This document shows, in pieces, positions 1 through 10,425 of a stretch of DNA of 64,000 nucleotides (the stretch's first letter is position 1; every line of letters starts with the position of its first letter). The DNA comes from Zhihengliuella salsuginis. Lineage in GTDB: Bacteria > Actinomycetota > Actinomycetes > Actinomycetales > Micrococcaceae. Under the pieces are notes generated by a model, which was not told the origin of the DNA, did not search any database, and saw only the letters and a program-made list of their open reading frames with translations. The DNA is taken from positions 62,001 through 126,000 of the forward strand of contig NZ_BMXK01000012.1 of the NCBI RefSeq assembly GCF_014651715.1, given 5' to 3'. The position numbers were made by a program, and so were the translations under genes.

Positions 1-2537
1 ACCTCGAGGGCGCCGTCGCGGACCGCGGATCAGCGGAGGAGGCCGCGGCGGCCGAGGAGCAGCGGCTGACGACCCTGCTGCGGGCCGCGGCAGACCGGCG
101 GGAGGGGCTGGCCCGACTGGCCGGGCAGGTCGCCGCGGCGCGCAGCCGCGTCGAGGCCGCGGAAGGCGAACGGGACCGACTGCGCTCTGCGGCCGGCGAG
201 GCCTCCGAACGGAGGGACCGCGCGCAGGAGGAGTACACGGTCCTCGAACAGCAGGCCGCGCACGCCGACGGGGAACCCGTCGCCGAGCACGCGCGAGCCC
301 ACGAAGCAGCGTCGCAGGCCGTCGCGGCGGCCCGCTCGGCCGCCGAGGAACTCCAGACGGCCTCCCGGGACGTGCACGGGATCCGGGCCGGGCTGCAGGC
401 GCGCGTAGATACGTTAACGGCGGCCCTCGAACGCCGGGACGCCAGCGCCGACGCCCTCGAACGCTGGCCCGAGGTCCTGGGCGGGCGGCTCTCGAGCCTC
501 ATGCGGATCGAGGCGGGGTACGAGCAGGCCGTCGCCGCGGTGCTCGGTCCGTACGCCGAGGCGCTCACAGTGGACGCGGGGCGGGCCCCGGAGCTTCTCG
601 GGGACGTTCGGCGGGACGATCTGGGCCGCCTCCACCTCGTGCATCTCGCGCCCCACGACGACACCCGGGCGGAGACTCCCGTCCCGGCCGCGGCGGGCGC
701 GGACGCGGTTCGCGCGGCGCTGTCCGTCGTCGAAGCCGACAGCGCCATCGCGCCGGCGCTGGCCGAGCTGCTGGCCGGCACCGTCGTCGTCGAGGACGTC
801 GAGACCGCATATCGGCTGCTGGGCGATCCTTCCGGCGGCGTCCGGCGCGCCGTCACCAGGGACGGGCACGTCGTGACCGGTGCGACGGTCGAGGGCGGCA
901 CCGCCAAGGCGCCGTCGCTCATCGAGCAGCAGGCGGATCTGGAGGCCGCGCGCGTGGAGCTGGACGCCACGGCGGACCGGGAAGCGGGCATCGCGGACGA
1001 GCTGGCGGCCGCCCGGGAGGCTCTGGAGCGCGCACAGGGCGACGAGGCCGAGGCCCGCCGGGCCCAGCGGACCGCCGAGGCCAGGAACGCTGAGGTCGGC
1101 CAGCAGCTGGCCGGCCTCAGCGCGACCCTGCGTCAGGCGGACGCCGAAGTCGTCCGCCTGAACGACCAGGCCGCGGCGGCGCAGGAACAGATCGCCCGAG
1201 AGCTCGCCTCCCTCGAAGACCTGGCCGTGCGCTTGGACGCAGCCCAGCAGGAGCCCGACGACGAACGGGAACCGTCCAGCGACGAGCGGGACCGGCTCAA
1301 CGCGGCGGCCGCCGCGGCGCGGCAGCGCGAGGTCGACTCCCGCCTGGCCCTGCGCAGCGGTGAAGAGCGCGCAGGAAACCTGAACGGGCGCATCCAGTCG
1401 CTGCGGCGCGCAGCGGAGACCGAGCGCCGCGCCCGCGCCGAGGCCCGGCGCCGAGCCCGCGTCCGGGCCCGGCAGGCGGGCATCGCCCGCGCCGTCGCCG
1501 CCGCAGCCCGCCACGCTGCGGCCGCCGTCGAGGTGTCGCTGGCGGCCGCGCGGGACGAGCTCACCCGGACGGAAGCCGAGCGCACGCGCCTCGAATCGGA
1601 GTTGGCCGACGCACGGAAGATCGCCGACTCCCTCAACCACGAACTCGGACAGCTGACGGACCGGGCCCACCGCGAGGAACTGGCGCGGGCCGAGCAGCGG
1701 CTGAAGATCGAGGTCCTAGAGGACCGGGCCGTCGACGAGCTGGGGCTGACGCCGGAACACCTGGTGGAGAACTACGGACCGGACCAGCCGGTCCCCGTGC
1801 CCGCGGACGACAAGTGGGCGGAGCTGCGCCGCAGCGTCGACGAGAACGGCGAGCCCGTTCCCGAGGGCGTCCCCTACGACCGCGCGGAGCAGACGAAACG
1901 GCTCAAGCGCGCGGAGAAGGACCTGCAGTCGCTCGGCAAGGTGAACCCGCTCGCGCTCGAGGAGTTCGCAGCCCTCGAGGAACGCCACAAGTTCCTGGTC
2001 AGCCAGCTGGAGGACCTGACCACGTCCCGCCAAGACCTGCTGGACATCATCAAGGGCGTCGACGAACACGTGGAGCAGGTCTTCACGGAGGCCTACGCGG
2101 ATACGAAGGCCCAGTTCGAGCGCGTCTTCGGCCGGCTCTTCCCGGGCGGCGAGGGGCGCCTGGTCCTGACCGACCCCGACGACATGCTCAACACCGGGAT
2201 CGAGGTCGAGGCTCGGCCCGCGGGCAAGAAGGTCAAGCGGCTGTCGCTGCTCTCCGGCGGCGAGCGGTCGCTGACGGCGGTCGCGCTCCTGGTCGCGATC
2301 TTCAAGGCACGGCCGTCGCCCTTCTACGTGATGGACGAGGTCGAAGCAGCGCTCGACGACACGAATCTGGGCCGCCTCATCATGATCTTCGAGGAGCTGC
2401 GGGAGTCGAGCCAGCTGATCATCATCACGCACCAGAAGCGCACGATGGAGGTCGCGGACGCCCTCTACGGCGTGAGCATGCGCGGGGACGGCGTCTCGCA
2501 GGTGATCAGCCAGAAGCTCGAGCGGGTCGAGGCCTGA
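1..2537 (+). CDS. smc: Chromosome segregation ATPase SMC, C-terminal part (5' end outside window)
   Basis: The reading frame is open from base 3 (phase 3) and ends in TGA at 2535-2537, leaving 844 visible residues of a protein that is usually about 1,190 residues long. SMC dimers form the ring of the bacterial condensin, with ScpA and ScpB, and compact and segregate the chromosome. The visible part begins in the first coiled coil. The hinge follows around 460-900 (RWPEVLGGRLSSLMRIEAGY onward). A long Ala/Glu/Arg-rich returning coil runs to about 1700. The C-terminal head carries the ABC signature LSGGE near 2250 and Walker B DEVEAALDD near 2335. The N-terminal Walker A half lies upstream of the window. 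ftsY, the usual near neighbour of smc, follows at 6259, after two intervening genes. Confidence 0.96.
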   Translation, partial: LEGAVADRGSAEEAAAAEEQRLTTLLRAAADRREGLARLAGQVAAARSRVEAAEGERDRLRSAAGEASERRDRAQEEYTVLEQQAAHADGEPVAEHARAHEAASQAVAAARSAAEELQTASRDVHGIRAGLQARVDTLTAALERRDASADALERWPEVLGGRLSSLMRIEAGYEQAVAAVLGPYAEALTVDAGRAPELLGDVRRDDLGRLHLVHLAPHDDTRAETPVPAAAGADAVRAALSVVEADSAIAPALAELLAGTVVVEDVETAYRLLGDPSGGVRRAVTRDGHVVTGATVEGGTAKAPSLIEQQADLEAARVELDATADREAGIADELAAAREALERAQGDEAEARRAQRTAEARNAEVGQQLAGLSATLRQADAEVVRLNDQAAAAQEQIARELASLEDLAVRLDAAQQEPDDEREPSSDERDRLNAAAAAARQREVDSRLALRSGEERAGNLNGRIQSLRRAAETERRARAEARRRARVRARQAGIARAVAAAARHAAAAVEVSLAAARDELTRTEAERTRLESELADARKIADSLNHELGQLTDRAHREELARAEQRLKIEVLEDRAVDELGLTPEHLVENYGPDQPVPVPADDKWAELRRSVDENGEPVPEGVPYDRAEQTKRLKRAEKDLQSLGKVNPLALEEFAALEERHKFLVSQLEDLTTSRQDLLDIIKGVDEHVEQVFTEAYADTKAQFERVFGRLFPGGEGRLVLTDPDDMLNTGIEVEARPAGKKVKRLSLLSGGERSLTAVALLVAIFKARPSPFYVMDEVEAALDDTNLGRLIMIFEELRESSQLIIITHQKRTMEVADALYGVSMRGDGVSQVISQKLERVEA

Positions 2538-2982
2538 TCGCTCAGTCTTCGTAGGTCGGGAACCGAGGCTGGCGGTCGACTTGCCACCGATCGCAGAGTG
2601 GTCACGATGCCGAGTGAGAAGACGAAGTTCATCATTGAAACGGGAGCCGGTTCTGTTTCGAAGCTGCAGGGCTTTCCCGGGTTCGTGTCGGGGCGTCTCC
2701 TCCGCCGCGGCCGCGGACGGCTCCCGCGAAACCCCTCATCAATAACGCCACGCTTCGGCACGGGCTCCCGGGTCGTCATGAAGCCGGGTGTCGCCGGGGC
2801 ACGTCTCCGTTCTCCCAGGAACTGAGAGTCTGCTCTGAACTTCGTTCCCGCGGGACGCGCGGGAGGTATACCCCCATCTGGCGATCAACTCGGTGGAGCT
2901 GAAACGACCCCTTCGAGAGTTTCGCCAGAAGAGTGGCTGCGCCGCGCCAGCGGTGGTTGTCGAGGCTAGTAGGATGATTTTT
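2538..2982. other. Intergenic region with no recognised gene (445 bp)
   Basis: No frame here has convincing coding features. The one plus-strand open frame (2598-2825) becomes an Arg/Gly/Pro-rich string typical of translated GC-rich non-coding DNA. I found no tRNA fold and no long inverted repeat. A TATACCCCC stretch near 2868 resembles half of a copper-repressor site but has no second half. The only likely signal is a -10-like TAGGAT at the right end, before the next gene. The length suggests insertion or decay between smc and the following orphan gene. Confidence 0.5.
2970..2975 (+). promoter_or_regulatory. Candidate -10 box of the asparagine-synthase-like gene
   Basis: TAGGAT ends seven bases before the ATG at 2983, so transcription could start at or next to the start codon (leaderless mRNA). 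The same spacing is seen at ftsY and rapZ in this window. No convincing -35 element is visible. Confidence 0.35.
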
Positions 2983-4830
2983 ATGGCCCTCACTCTTGCC
3001 GTTGTTCCCCGCAGTTCGGAAGCCTCTCCAGCGCGCCCGCTCGACGCGATGCTCGGCGCGGTCGCTGACGCGGCCCGGCCGCTGCTGGGACCGCGCTACC
3101 GGTCCGAGCCGACTGTCCGCCCGGACCTGAGCCTCAATGGCGGTGCCGTCGCGCAGTGGGCGGCTGACGGGGAGACCGACGTCTTCTACACGCTCAAGGG
3201 ACGCTGGGCCGCCAGCACCTCGCCTCGGACGGCCACCCCGCTATGGCGGGCGATGGCCTCGGCGAGCGGACAGCTCCGCTACTCAGAGCCCGTGTGGGGC
3301 ACCTACATGGCCGTGATGGGCGACAAGAGCACCGAGCGTCTATTCGCTTGGAACACGGTCCCAACCGTTGAAGCCGTGCACTACGCCCAGGATGCAGATT
3401 ACACGTACGTCTCCAACCGGCCGCTGTTGATCGCCCTTGCGATGAACGACGGCGACTTGGGGCGCGTCGAGCTCGACGTCGAGCAGTACCTGCCCGAGTA
3501 CCTCAACTTTGGCTTCTCGATTGGTGGCGCGACGCCCTACAAAGGCGTCTCGACGCTCAAACCGCGCAGCACTCTCGCAGTTGTGGACGGCGAGATCGGA
3601 TTTGGTCCTGCGCCCATCGCGGACCGTATCGAACTGGCGGAGAAGGAGAACGAGCGGCACACCGGGGCCGCCGAGCTGGCCGAGGCGTTCCAGGCCGCCA
3701 CCCGCCGCTGCGTGGACCGCCGATATTCGGACCAGGTTCAGCTTCGGCTCAGCGGCGGGCTGGACAGCCGCATCATTCTCGGACTCCTGAAGGGGCATTC
3801 CGCTCTTGAGATCACGGCGGTGACGCAGGGCGGCAAAGACTCGCCGGACGCGGCGGTGGCCACGATCCTCGCCGAACGCGCAGGTGTCCCGCACCGGGTG
3901 GTCTACCCGGAACTAACTGACGACGACGGGTTCATCGAGTCGATGCGCCGCTCGATCTTCGAGTCGCAGGGCTTCATGCCATCCGAAGCCCTGACTGCGC
4001 CTTACGCGGCTGCCGCGCCGGTCAATGGCCGCGAAATGCTGGCTGCCGGGCAGTGGCCGCTCTTCAAGGGAGTACTCGACAAGTCGGGCAAGAACACGCT
4101 GGACGAGGTTCGTGCCAAACTCTTCGGCGTCGATGCGCGAATGCTCAATTCGGAGCTGAACCAGAAGACCCGCAACGCGGTGGCCGGGTGGATGAGCAGT
4201 GTCCACGGCCTGAGCAACCTCGAGTACCTGTACGCGTATGCACGTGATATCCGTTCCAGCCGATACCTCCAGCCACACAATATTCAGGTCGACAGGGTCA
4301 GCCAGTTGATGTACCCGTTTCTGGACTCACAGGTGGCTGCCGTCGCGGACGTGCTGCCCGCGATCAACCGCATGCGCAATATCGCCGCCTTCCTGGCCGT
4401 GGAGAAGATCTGGCCAGAGGCCGTTCGAGTGCCCACGCCGGCCAATGGCCGCTTCCGGTTCGAGATCACCCAGCCGATGGAGGGCGTTTCCGGGCCCTAC
4501 TACGCCGAACGTATGGCTGTGGCGCCGCCCTTCGAGGGCCCGTTGATCCGTCCCGAGAGCGTAGACCGCCCTGCGTTCCGCGACTATGTCGGCGATCCGT
4601 TTCGTTCCGTGGCCCGCTACCTGGTCGACAGCCCGCGCTACGAGATCCTGCGTCCGATGCTCGGCGACGCGATGCAGGACATCGTCCAACGACTCACCGA
4701 GATGCCTGTCAACGAGGCTCTGGCTCCATACCCGGACCTGCCGCCCGCCCGCATCGTCCGTCTGCGGCTCTGGCGGCTACTACTCGCGGACCTGTGGCTC
4801 GAGCGCAGCTGGATGTCCTTGAGCGACTGA
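2983..4830 (+). CDS. Asparagine-synthase-family protein without the glutaminase cysteine (orphan)
   Basis: This 615-residue protein has a C-terminal asparagine synthase domain (PF00733 type). The PP-loop ATP-pyrophosphatase motif SGGLDSR lies at residues 257-263, so it should adenylate a carboxylate for amide or similar bond formation. The N-terminal ~220 residues keep a degenerate glutaminase-like layout (WGTYMAVM, then YVSNRPLL), but there is no Cys at position 2, so glutamine-driven ammonia release is not expected. Similar architectures occur in beta-lactam synthetases, lasso-peptide cyclases and many AsnB-like proteins of surface-glycan clusters. ATG 2983 follows an AGGA eight bases upstream; in-frame starts also exist at 2974 and 2893. 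It stands alone between smc and a minus-strand transporter, with no precursor peptide or glycan genes beside it. Codon use looks slightly less GC-biased than in its neighbours, consistent with acquisition. The substrate is unknown. Confidence 0.72.
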   Translation: MALTLAVVPRSSEASPARPLDAMLGAVADAARPLLGPRYRSEPTVRPDLSLNGGAVAQWAADGETDVFYTLKGRWAASTSPRTATPLWRAMASASGQLRYSEPVWGTYMAVMGDKSTERLFAWNTVPTVEAVHYAQDADYTYVSNRPLLIALAMNDGDLGRVELDVEQYLPEYLNFGFSIGGATPYKGVSTLKPRSTLAVVDGEIGFGPAPIADRIELAEKENERHTGAAELAEAFQAATRRCVDRRYSDQVQLRLSGGLDSRIILGLLKGHSALEITAVTQGGKDSPDAAVATILAERAGVPHRVVYPELTDDDGFIESMRRSIFESQGFMPSEALTAPYAAAAPVNGREMLAAGQWPLFKGVLDKSGKNTLDEVRAKLFGVDARMLNSELNQKTRNAVAGWMSSVHGLSNLEYLYAYARDIRSSRYLQPHNIQVDRVSQLMYPFLDSQVAAVADVLPAINRMRNIAAFLAVEKIWPEAVRVPTPANGRFRFEITQPMEGVSGPYYAERMAVAPPFEGPLIRPESVDRPAFRDYVGDPFRSVARYLVDSPRYEILRPMLGDAMQDIVQRLTEMPVNEALAPYPDLPPARIVRLRLWRLLLADLWLERSWMSLSD

Positions 4831-4944
4831 TCGTTCCATCAGGAGTGTCCCGTGGTGGTTTGCGACCAGATGAGTGCAAATCGACCCCACCGCCAATGAC
4901 GCGCGCGGCTCTGCCGGACATCCGCATGCGACGGGAACCGCACC

Positions 4945-6192
4945 TTACGAAGGCTCCCGATCCGACGCGACCACCGGGTCCTCGTCGGGGCGCGGCACGC
5001 GACCCCAGGCGGCGACGCCGACCAGGCCGATCAGGCCGCCGACCGCGAACGCCCAGCCGTAGCCCACGTGGTCGACCAGGAGCCCGGCGACGACCGGGCC
5101 GAGGATGGCACCCAGGTCGGTGAACATCTGGAACGTGGCCAGCACGCGGCCACCGCTGCGGCCCTGGCCGACGACGTCGGCGACGGCCGCCTGCTGGGCC
5201 GGATTCATGACGCCGATGCCCGCACCTGCCACGACGGAGAGGGCGATGAAGACGGGAACGGACTCGGCGAGGCCGAGGAAGCCCATCGAGACGGAGCCGA
5301 TCGCGAGGCCGATGATCACCGGCAGGCGCCGTCCGTAGCGGTCCGTCAGGCGGCCGGAGAACGTGAGCGTCACGGCGTTGCCCGCGGCGAAGAGTGCGAG
5401 TGAGATGCCCGCGATGGCTGTACCGTGCTGGCCGAAGGCGAAGACCGCGAAGAGGGGCACGATGGCCACGCGGACGCCGAAGTTCGTCCAGCCGTTCGCG
5501 AACCCCGAGACGAGCGCCGCCCGGTAGGTCGGCGAGGCGAGCGCAGCGCGCACGCTGAGGCCCGGCGGGCGTGCGGCGCCGGCGTCGTCCTGTCCCGAAG
5601 CCAGTGCACGACGGCGGACGCGCGCCAGGGAGAAGTGGACCAGCGCGGCCGCGACGACCAGGGCGCCGCCGTAGATGAAGAACGGCAGCCGGTGGCCGAA
5701 GGCCGCCAGTAGGCCGCCGACGACGGGCCCGGCGATGTTGCCCATGAGGAACGCCCCGGCGTACAGCCCGGAGATGCGGCCGCGGATCGTCGGGGGAGCG
5801 AGGCGTGCGATGAGCGCCATGGCGGAGACCGTGAACATGGTCGATCCGATGCCGCCGAGCGCGCGGAACAGCAGCAGCAGTTCGTAGTTCGGCGCGAGGC
5901 CGACCAGGATCGTCGAGAAGGCGACGATGAGCACGCCCCCCACGTACACGATCGGCTCGCCGAGCTTCTCCGTCAGCCGGCCGGAGACCGGAGCGAAGAG
6001 CAGGCGGGTCAACGCGAACACGCTCACGATGAACGCCGCCGCCGCGGCGCCGACGTCGAAGCTCGACGCGTACTGGGGGAGGATCGGCGCGATGATGCCG
6101 AAGCCGATGGCGATAACGAACGCCGCCCCGATGAGGACCTTGATTTCCGAGGGGATCTTCTCTTGCGGGGTCGCGGGGCTCTGAATCGTCAT
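4945..6192 (-). CDS. Major facilitator superfamily transporter (drug-efflux type)
   Basis: A 415-residue integral membrane protein with about 12 hydrophobic segments in two halves. MFS motif A-like loops follow TM2 (SGRLTEKLGEP) and recur in the second half (SGRLTDRYGRR). The layout and length fit proton-driven exporters of the DHA1/multidrug type. The substrate cannot be inferred. Start ATG at 6192 and stop TAA at 4945-4947. It is divergent from ftsY, sharing a 66-bp intergenic region with back-to-back -10 boxes, and convergent with the asparagine-synthase-like gene. No regulator is adjacent. Confidence 0.85.
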   Translation of the reverse strand: MTIQSPATPQEKIPSEIKVLIGAAFVIAIGFGIIAPILPQYASSFDVGAAAAAFIVSVFALTRLLFAPVSGRLTEKLGEPIVYVGGVLIVAFSTILVGLAPNYELLLLFRALGGIGSTMFTVSAMALIARLAPPTIRGRISGLYAGAFLMGNIAGPVVGGLLAAFGHRLPFFIYGGALVVAAALVHFSLARVRRRALASGQDDAGAARPPGLSVRAALASPTYRAALVSGFANGWTNFGVRVAIVPLFAVFAFGQHGTAIAGISLALFAAGNAVTLTFSGRLTDRYGRRLPVIIGLAIGSVSMGFLGLAESVPVFIALSVVAGAGIGVMNPAQQAAVADVVGQGRSGGRVLATFQMFTDLGAILGPVVAGLLVDHVGYGWAFAVGGLIGLVGVAAWGRVPRPDEDPVVASDREPS

Positions 6193-6201
6193 GGCTCGTA
6201 C

Positions 6202-6207
6202 ATTCTA
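6202..6207 (-). promoter_or_regulatory. Candidate -10 box of the MFS gene
   Basis: Read on the minus strand the hexamer is TAGAAT, nine bases before the MFS start codon at 6192. This gives a leader of at most two or three bases. It lies back to back with the ftsY -10 box. Confidence 0.45.
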
Positions 6208-6245
6208 GGCCCGGTGCGGAAAGGCGGAATCCACGCGTCGGCGGC

Positions 6246-6251
6246 TAGGCT
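6246..6251 (+). promoter_or_regulatory. Candidate -10 box of ftsY
   Basis: TAGGCT ends seven bases before the GTG start at 6259, which predicts a leaderless ftsY transcript. No Shine-Dalgarno-like sequence lies at normal spacing, which agrees with this. Confidence 0.45.
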
Positions 6252-6258
6252 GTAGGGC

Positions 6259-7452
6259 GTGCCTATTGAACTGCTCCTGACCATTGTCATCGCCGCCGTC
6301 GTTCTCCTCGGTGCCGGCATCGGCGTGGCCGTCCTGCTGCGCGGCCGGAAGACCAAACCCGGTACCTACACGTCGACGCGGGACGAGAACGACCCCGCCA
6401 CCGCTCCCGCCGCCGAGTCGACGGCTACGGAAGCCCCTCCCGGGGCCGACGCGCCGTCCGCCCCGTCCGAGGAGCGGGAACACCCGGACGCCCCCGTCGA
6501 GTCCGCCCCTGCGCTCGAGGTCCCGGAGCCCGCGCTCGGACGCCTCGCCCGCCTGCGCGCACGCCTGGTCAAGTCCAACAACGCCCTCGGCAAGGGGCTG
6601 CTGGCCCTGCTCAGCCAGGACAAGATCGACGACGACGTCTGGGACGAGATCGAGGAGACGCTCCTGTTGGCCGATCTCGGCACGGACGCGACGACCGAGC
6701 TCGTCGACAGCCTCCGCGAACGCGTCAAGATCGAGGGCCACCGCGATGCCGAGGGCGTCCGCGCCATGCTGCGCGAGGAGTTGACCCGCCTCATCGACCC
6801 GTCGATGGATCGCACGGTCGCCTCCGACCGCCGGGCCGACCGCCCCGCCGTCGTCATGGTCGTCGGCGTGAACGGCGTGGGCAAGACCACGACCATCGGC
6901 AAGATGGCCCGCGTCCTCGTTGCCGAGGACAAGGACGTGCTCCTCGGCGCGGCCGACACCTTCCGTGCCGCCGCGGCCGAGCAGTTGCAGACCTGGGGCG
7001 CCCGCGTCGGCGTCCCCACCGTGCGCAGCGACGTCGACGGCGCCGATCCCGCGTCGGTGGCCTACGAGGCGGTCAAGGCCGGGATCGACCAGGAGGTCGA
7101 CGTCGTCATGGTCGACACCGCCGGCCGCCTGCAGAACAAGGTCGGGCTCATGGACGAGCTGGGGAAGATCAAGCGGGTCATCGAGAAGCAGGCCGAGGTC
7201 GACGAGGTCCTCCTCGTGCTCGACGCCACCACAGGCCAGAACGGCCTCAACCAGGCGAAGGTCTTCTCCGAGGTCGTCAACGTCTCCGGCATCGTGCTGA
7301 CCAAGCTGGACGGCACCGCGAAGGGCGGCATCGTCGTCGCCATCCAGCGCCAGCTCGGCGTTCCGGTGAAGCTGGTCGGCCTGGGCGAGGGCGCCGACGA
7401 CCTGGCGCCGTTCGTCGTCGAGGACTTCGTCGACGCGCTCCTGGCCGGCTGA
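6259..7452 (+). CDS. ftsY: Signal recognition particle receptor FtsY
   Basis: This 397-residue GTPase docks SRP-bound ribosomes at the membrane translocon. The N-terminal ~25 residues form a transmembrane segment (LLLTIVIAAVVLLGAGIGVA), as is usual in actinobacterial FtsY, followed by an acidic/Pro-Ala linker to about residue 90. The NG domain then shows G1 GVNGVGKTT (203-211), DTAGRL (from 286) and TKLDG (348-352). Start GTG 6259 is favoured because it begins directly at the membrane segment and follows a TAGGCT box at leaderless spacing. Its partner Ffh is encoded 3 kb downstream at 10426. The orphan SGNH gene starts only 10 bp after the stop. Confidence 0.96.
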   Translation: MPIELLLTIVIAAVVLLGAGIGVAVLLRGRKTKPGTYTSTRDENDPATAPAAESTATEAPPGADAPSAPSEEREHPDAPVESAPALEVPEPALGRLARLRARLVKSNNALGKGLLALLSQDKIDDDVWDEIEETLLLADLGTDATTELVDSLRERVKIEGHRDAEGVRAMLREELTRLIDPSMDRTVASDRRADRPAVVMVVGVNGVGKTTTIGKMARVLVAEDKDVLLGAADTFRAAAAEQLQTWGARVGVPTVRSDVDGADPASVAYEAVKAGIDQEVDVVMVDTAGRLQNKVGLMDELGKIKRVIEKQAEVDEVLLVLDATTGQNGLNQAKVFSEVVNVSGIVLTKLDGTAKGGIVVAIQRQLGVPVKLVGLGEGADDLAPFVVEDFVDALLAG

Positions 7453-7456
7453 TACT
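7451..7456 (+). promoter_or_regulatory. Candidate -10 box of the SGNH-like gene
   Basis: GATACT overlaps the ftsY stop codon and ends six bases before the ATG at 7463. This would allow near-leaderless expression. There is no Shine-Dalgarno at the ATG, and the hexamer alone is weak evidence. Confidence 0.25.
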
Positions 7457-7462
7457 CGAGCC

Positions 7463-8425
7463 ATGAAGACAGCGGGCAAAAGCCGCTCTATCCGGCTCAA
7501 GGAACAAACGCCACGTATTGACGTATGGCATACGCCGCCCGGTAAGTATCGTCGCGGCACCGACGGGTCGCTTGCCCGTGGTCCGTTTCGAGCACGGACG
7601 GACGGGCAGGGTTTCCTGATCACCGGCAATACCGGACTCAGGGGGCACGCCGTATACTTCTTGGGCGGCTCATTCGTGGAATCGATGTACGCGGATGAGG
7701 ACCGGCGTTTCGTGTCTCAGGTCGAGCGGGCGTTGCGCGACGAGGGGCCAAGTCACCGGTGTTTCAATGCCGGCTACTCCGGAGCAACGACGCTGCAGCT
7801 GATCAACGTACTGGTCAATAAGATCTTGCCTGTACTGCGTCCGAACGACACCGTCGTATTCTTCGTTCCACAATCGGATTCGGACGTCGTCGACCGTGAA
7901 GGCGGCTACTGGTTGAAGACGGCGAGGCACGCGCCGATCATCCCGGTCGCGGACGAGAAGTACATCGCGCCCGTGGTTGGTCCGCAGTTCGAACAGACTA
8001 CCCAGCTGCTCGAGCTCGTGCAGGCGATTCGCCTGACGTTCCGTATCAATCTAGTTCTAGTCGCCTCACCGATGCGCAACGAAGAACCAGAATCGGCATA
8101 CTACGCTCGACGGTTTACGGCAGGGACCTCTGAACGAGTCGTCGCACTTCGGCGAGGTCTCATTTCGTCCGTCCGCCGCTACGCCCGGTCGTCTCCAGGG
8201 TTGCCCTTCATCGATGCTGCCGCCATGCTTGACGGTCACCCGGAGCTCTTCTACGACGATCTCCATCTGAACCACGAAGGCCAGGATCAGTTCGCCAAGA
8301 CCTTTGTGAGTGCACTCATTCCACGCTTGGCCGGCGGCTCGCGATGGAATCAGCATCGTTTCCGACGACGGTTGCGCAAGGCCATCCAGCAGTACAAGAT
8401 CTACGACCCGGTCAGAAGGCGGTGA
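7463..8425 (+). CDS. SGNH/GDSL-hydrolase-like protein (orphan)
   Basis: A 320-residue protein with the block order of the SGNH hydrolase superfamily. GGSF carries the presumed nucleophile Ser70 in place of GDS. The segment FNAGYSGATT (101-110) supplies block-II-type Gly and Asn positions, and DDLH (265-268) supplies the Asp-x-x-His pair of block V. Such enzymes are esterases or O-acetyl/acyl transferases acting on carbohydrates or lipids; the substrate is not evident. No signal peptide or membrane segment is visible, and the C-terminus is very basic (RRRLRKAIQQYK region). Codon use is visibly less GC-biased than in ftsY and amtB (runs such as AATCTAGTTCTAGTC), suggesting horizontal acquisition. 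It is followed by a strong hairpin and stands alone between ftsY and amtB. Confidence 0.65.
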   Translation: MKTAGKSRSIRLKEQTPRIDVWHTPPGKYRRGTDGSLARGPFRARTDGQGFLITGNTGLRGHAVYFLGGSFVESMYADEDRRFVSQVERALRDEGPSHRCFNAGYSGATTLQLINVLVNKILPVLRPNDTVVFFVPQSDSDVVDREGGYWLKTARHAPIIPVADEKYIAPVVGPQFEQTTQLLELVQAIRLTFRINLVLVASPMRNEEPESAYYARRFTAGTSERVVALRRGLISSVRRYARSSPGLPFIDAAAMLDGHPELFYDDLHLNHEGQDQFAKTFVSALIPRLAGGSRWNQHRFRRRLRKAIQQYKIYDPVRRR

Positions 8426-8455
8426 CGACGTCGCCAGAGACGAGGAAACATACCC

Positions 8456-10232
<1,777 letters not shown>

Positions 10233-10249
10233 GCGCGTACCGCTCCACT

Positions 10250-10303
10250 GCACGACGTCGGCGGCCCGCCTTCCCCACGGAAGGCGGGCCGCCGACGTCG
10301 TGC
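10250..10303 (+). terminator. Perfect 25-bp hairpin after glnK
   Basis: Arms 10250-10274 and 10279-10303 pair without mismatch around a CCAC tetraloop, beginning 17 bases after the glnK stop. There is no T-run downstream, so it is not a classical intrinsic terminator, though its strength and position make termination or 3'-end protection of amtB-glnK mRNA likely. Confidence 0.65.
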
Positions 10304-10425
10304 CCGCCTCCCGGCGGGTTCAGCCGCGGCCGTCACGGTCGCGCCGCGGAAATTGATAGGCTAGGCAGTCGAATCCGGCGGATCCGCCGCCACCTACTGC
10401 ACGATCGAAGGAAGTTTCGGCCCAC

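Noticed and set aside
414-1670. Long minus-strand frame opposite smc
   Set aside because: It is the antisense shadow of a high-GC coding region; the plus strand has clear SMC motifs.
2598-2825. Small open frame upstream of the asparagine-synthase-like gene, considered as a lasso-type precursor peptide
   Set aside because: No precursor motifs, no leader peptidase or RRE gene nearby, and the C-terminal half is Arg/Gly-rich as expected of translated GC-rich spacer.
2866-2882. TATACCCCC stretch resembling a copper-repressor (CsoR) operator
   Set aside because: Only one half-site is present and no copper gene is nearby.
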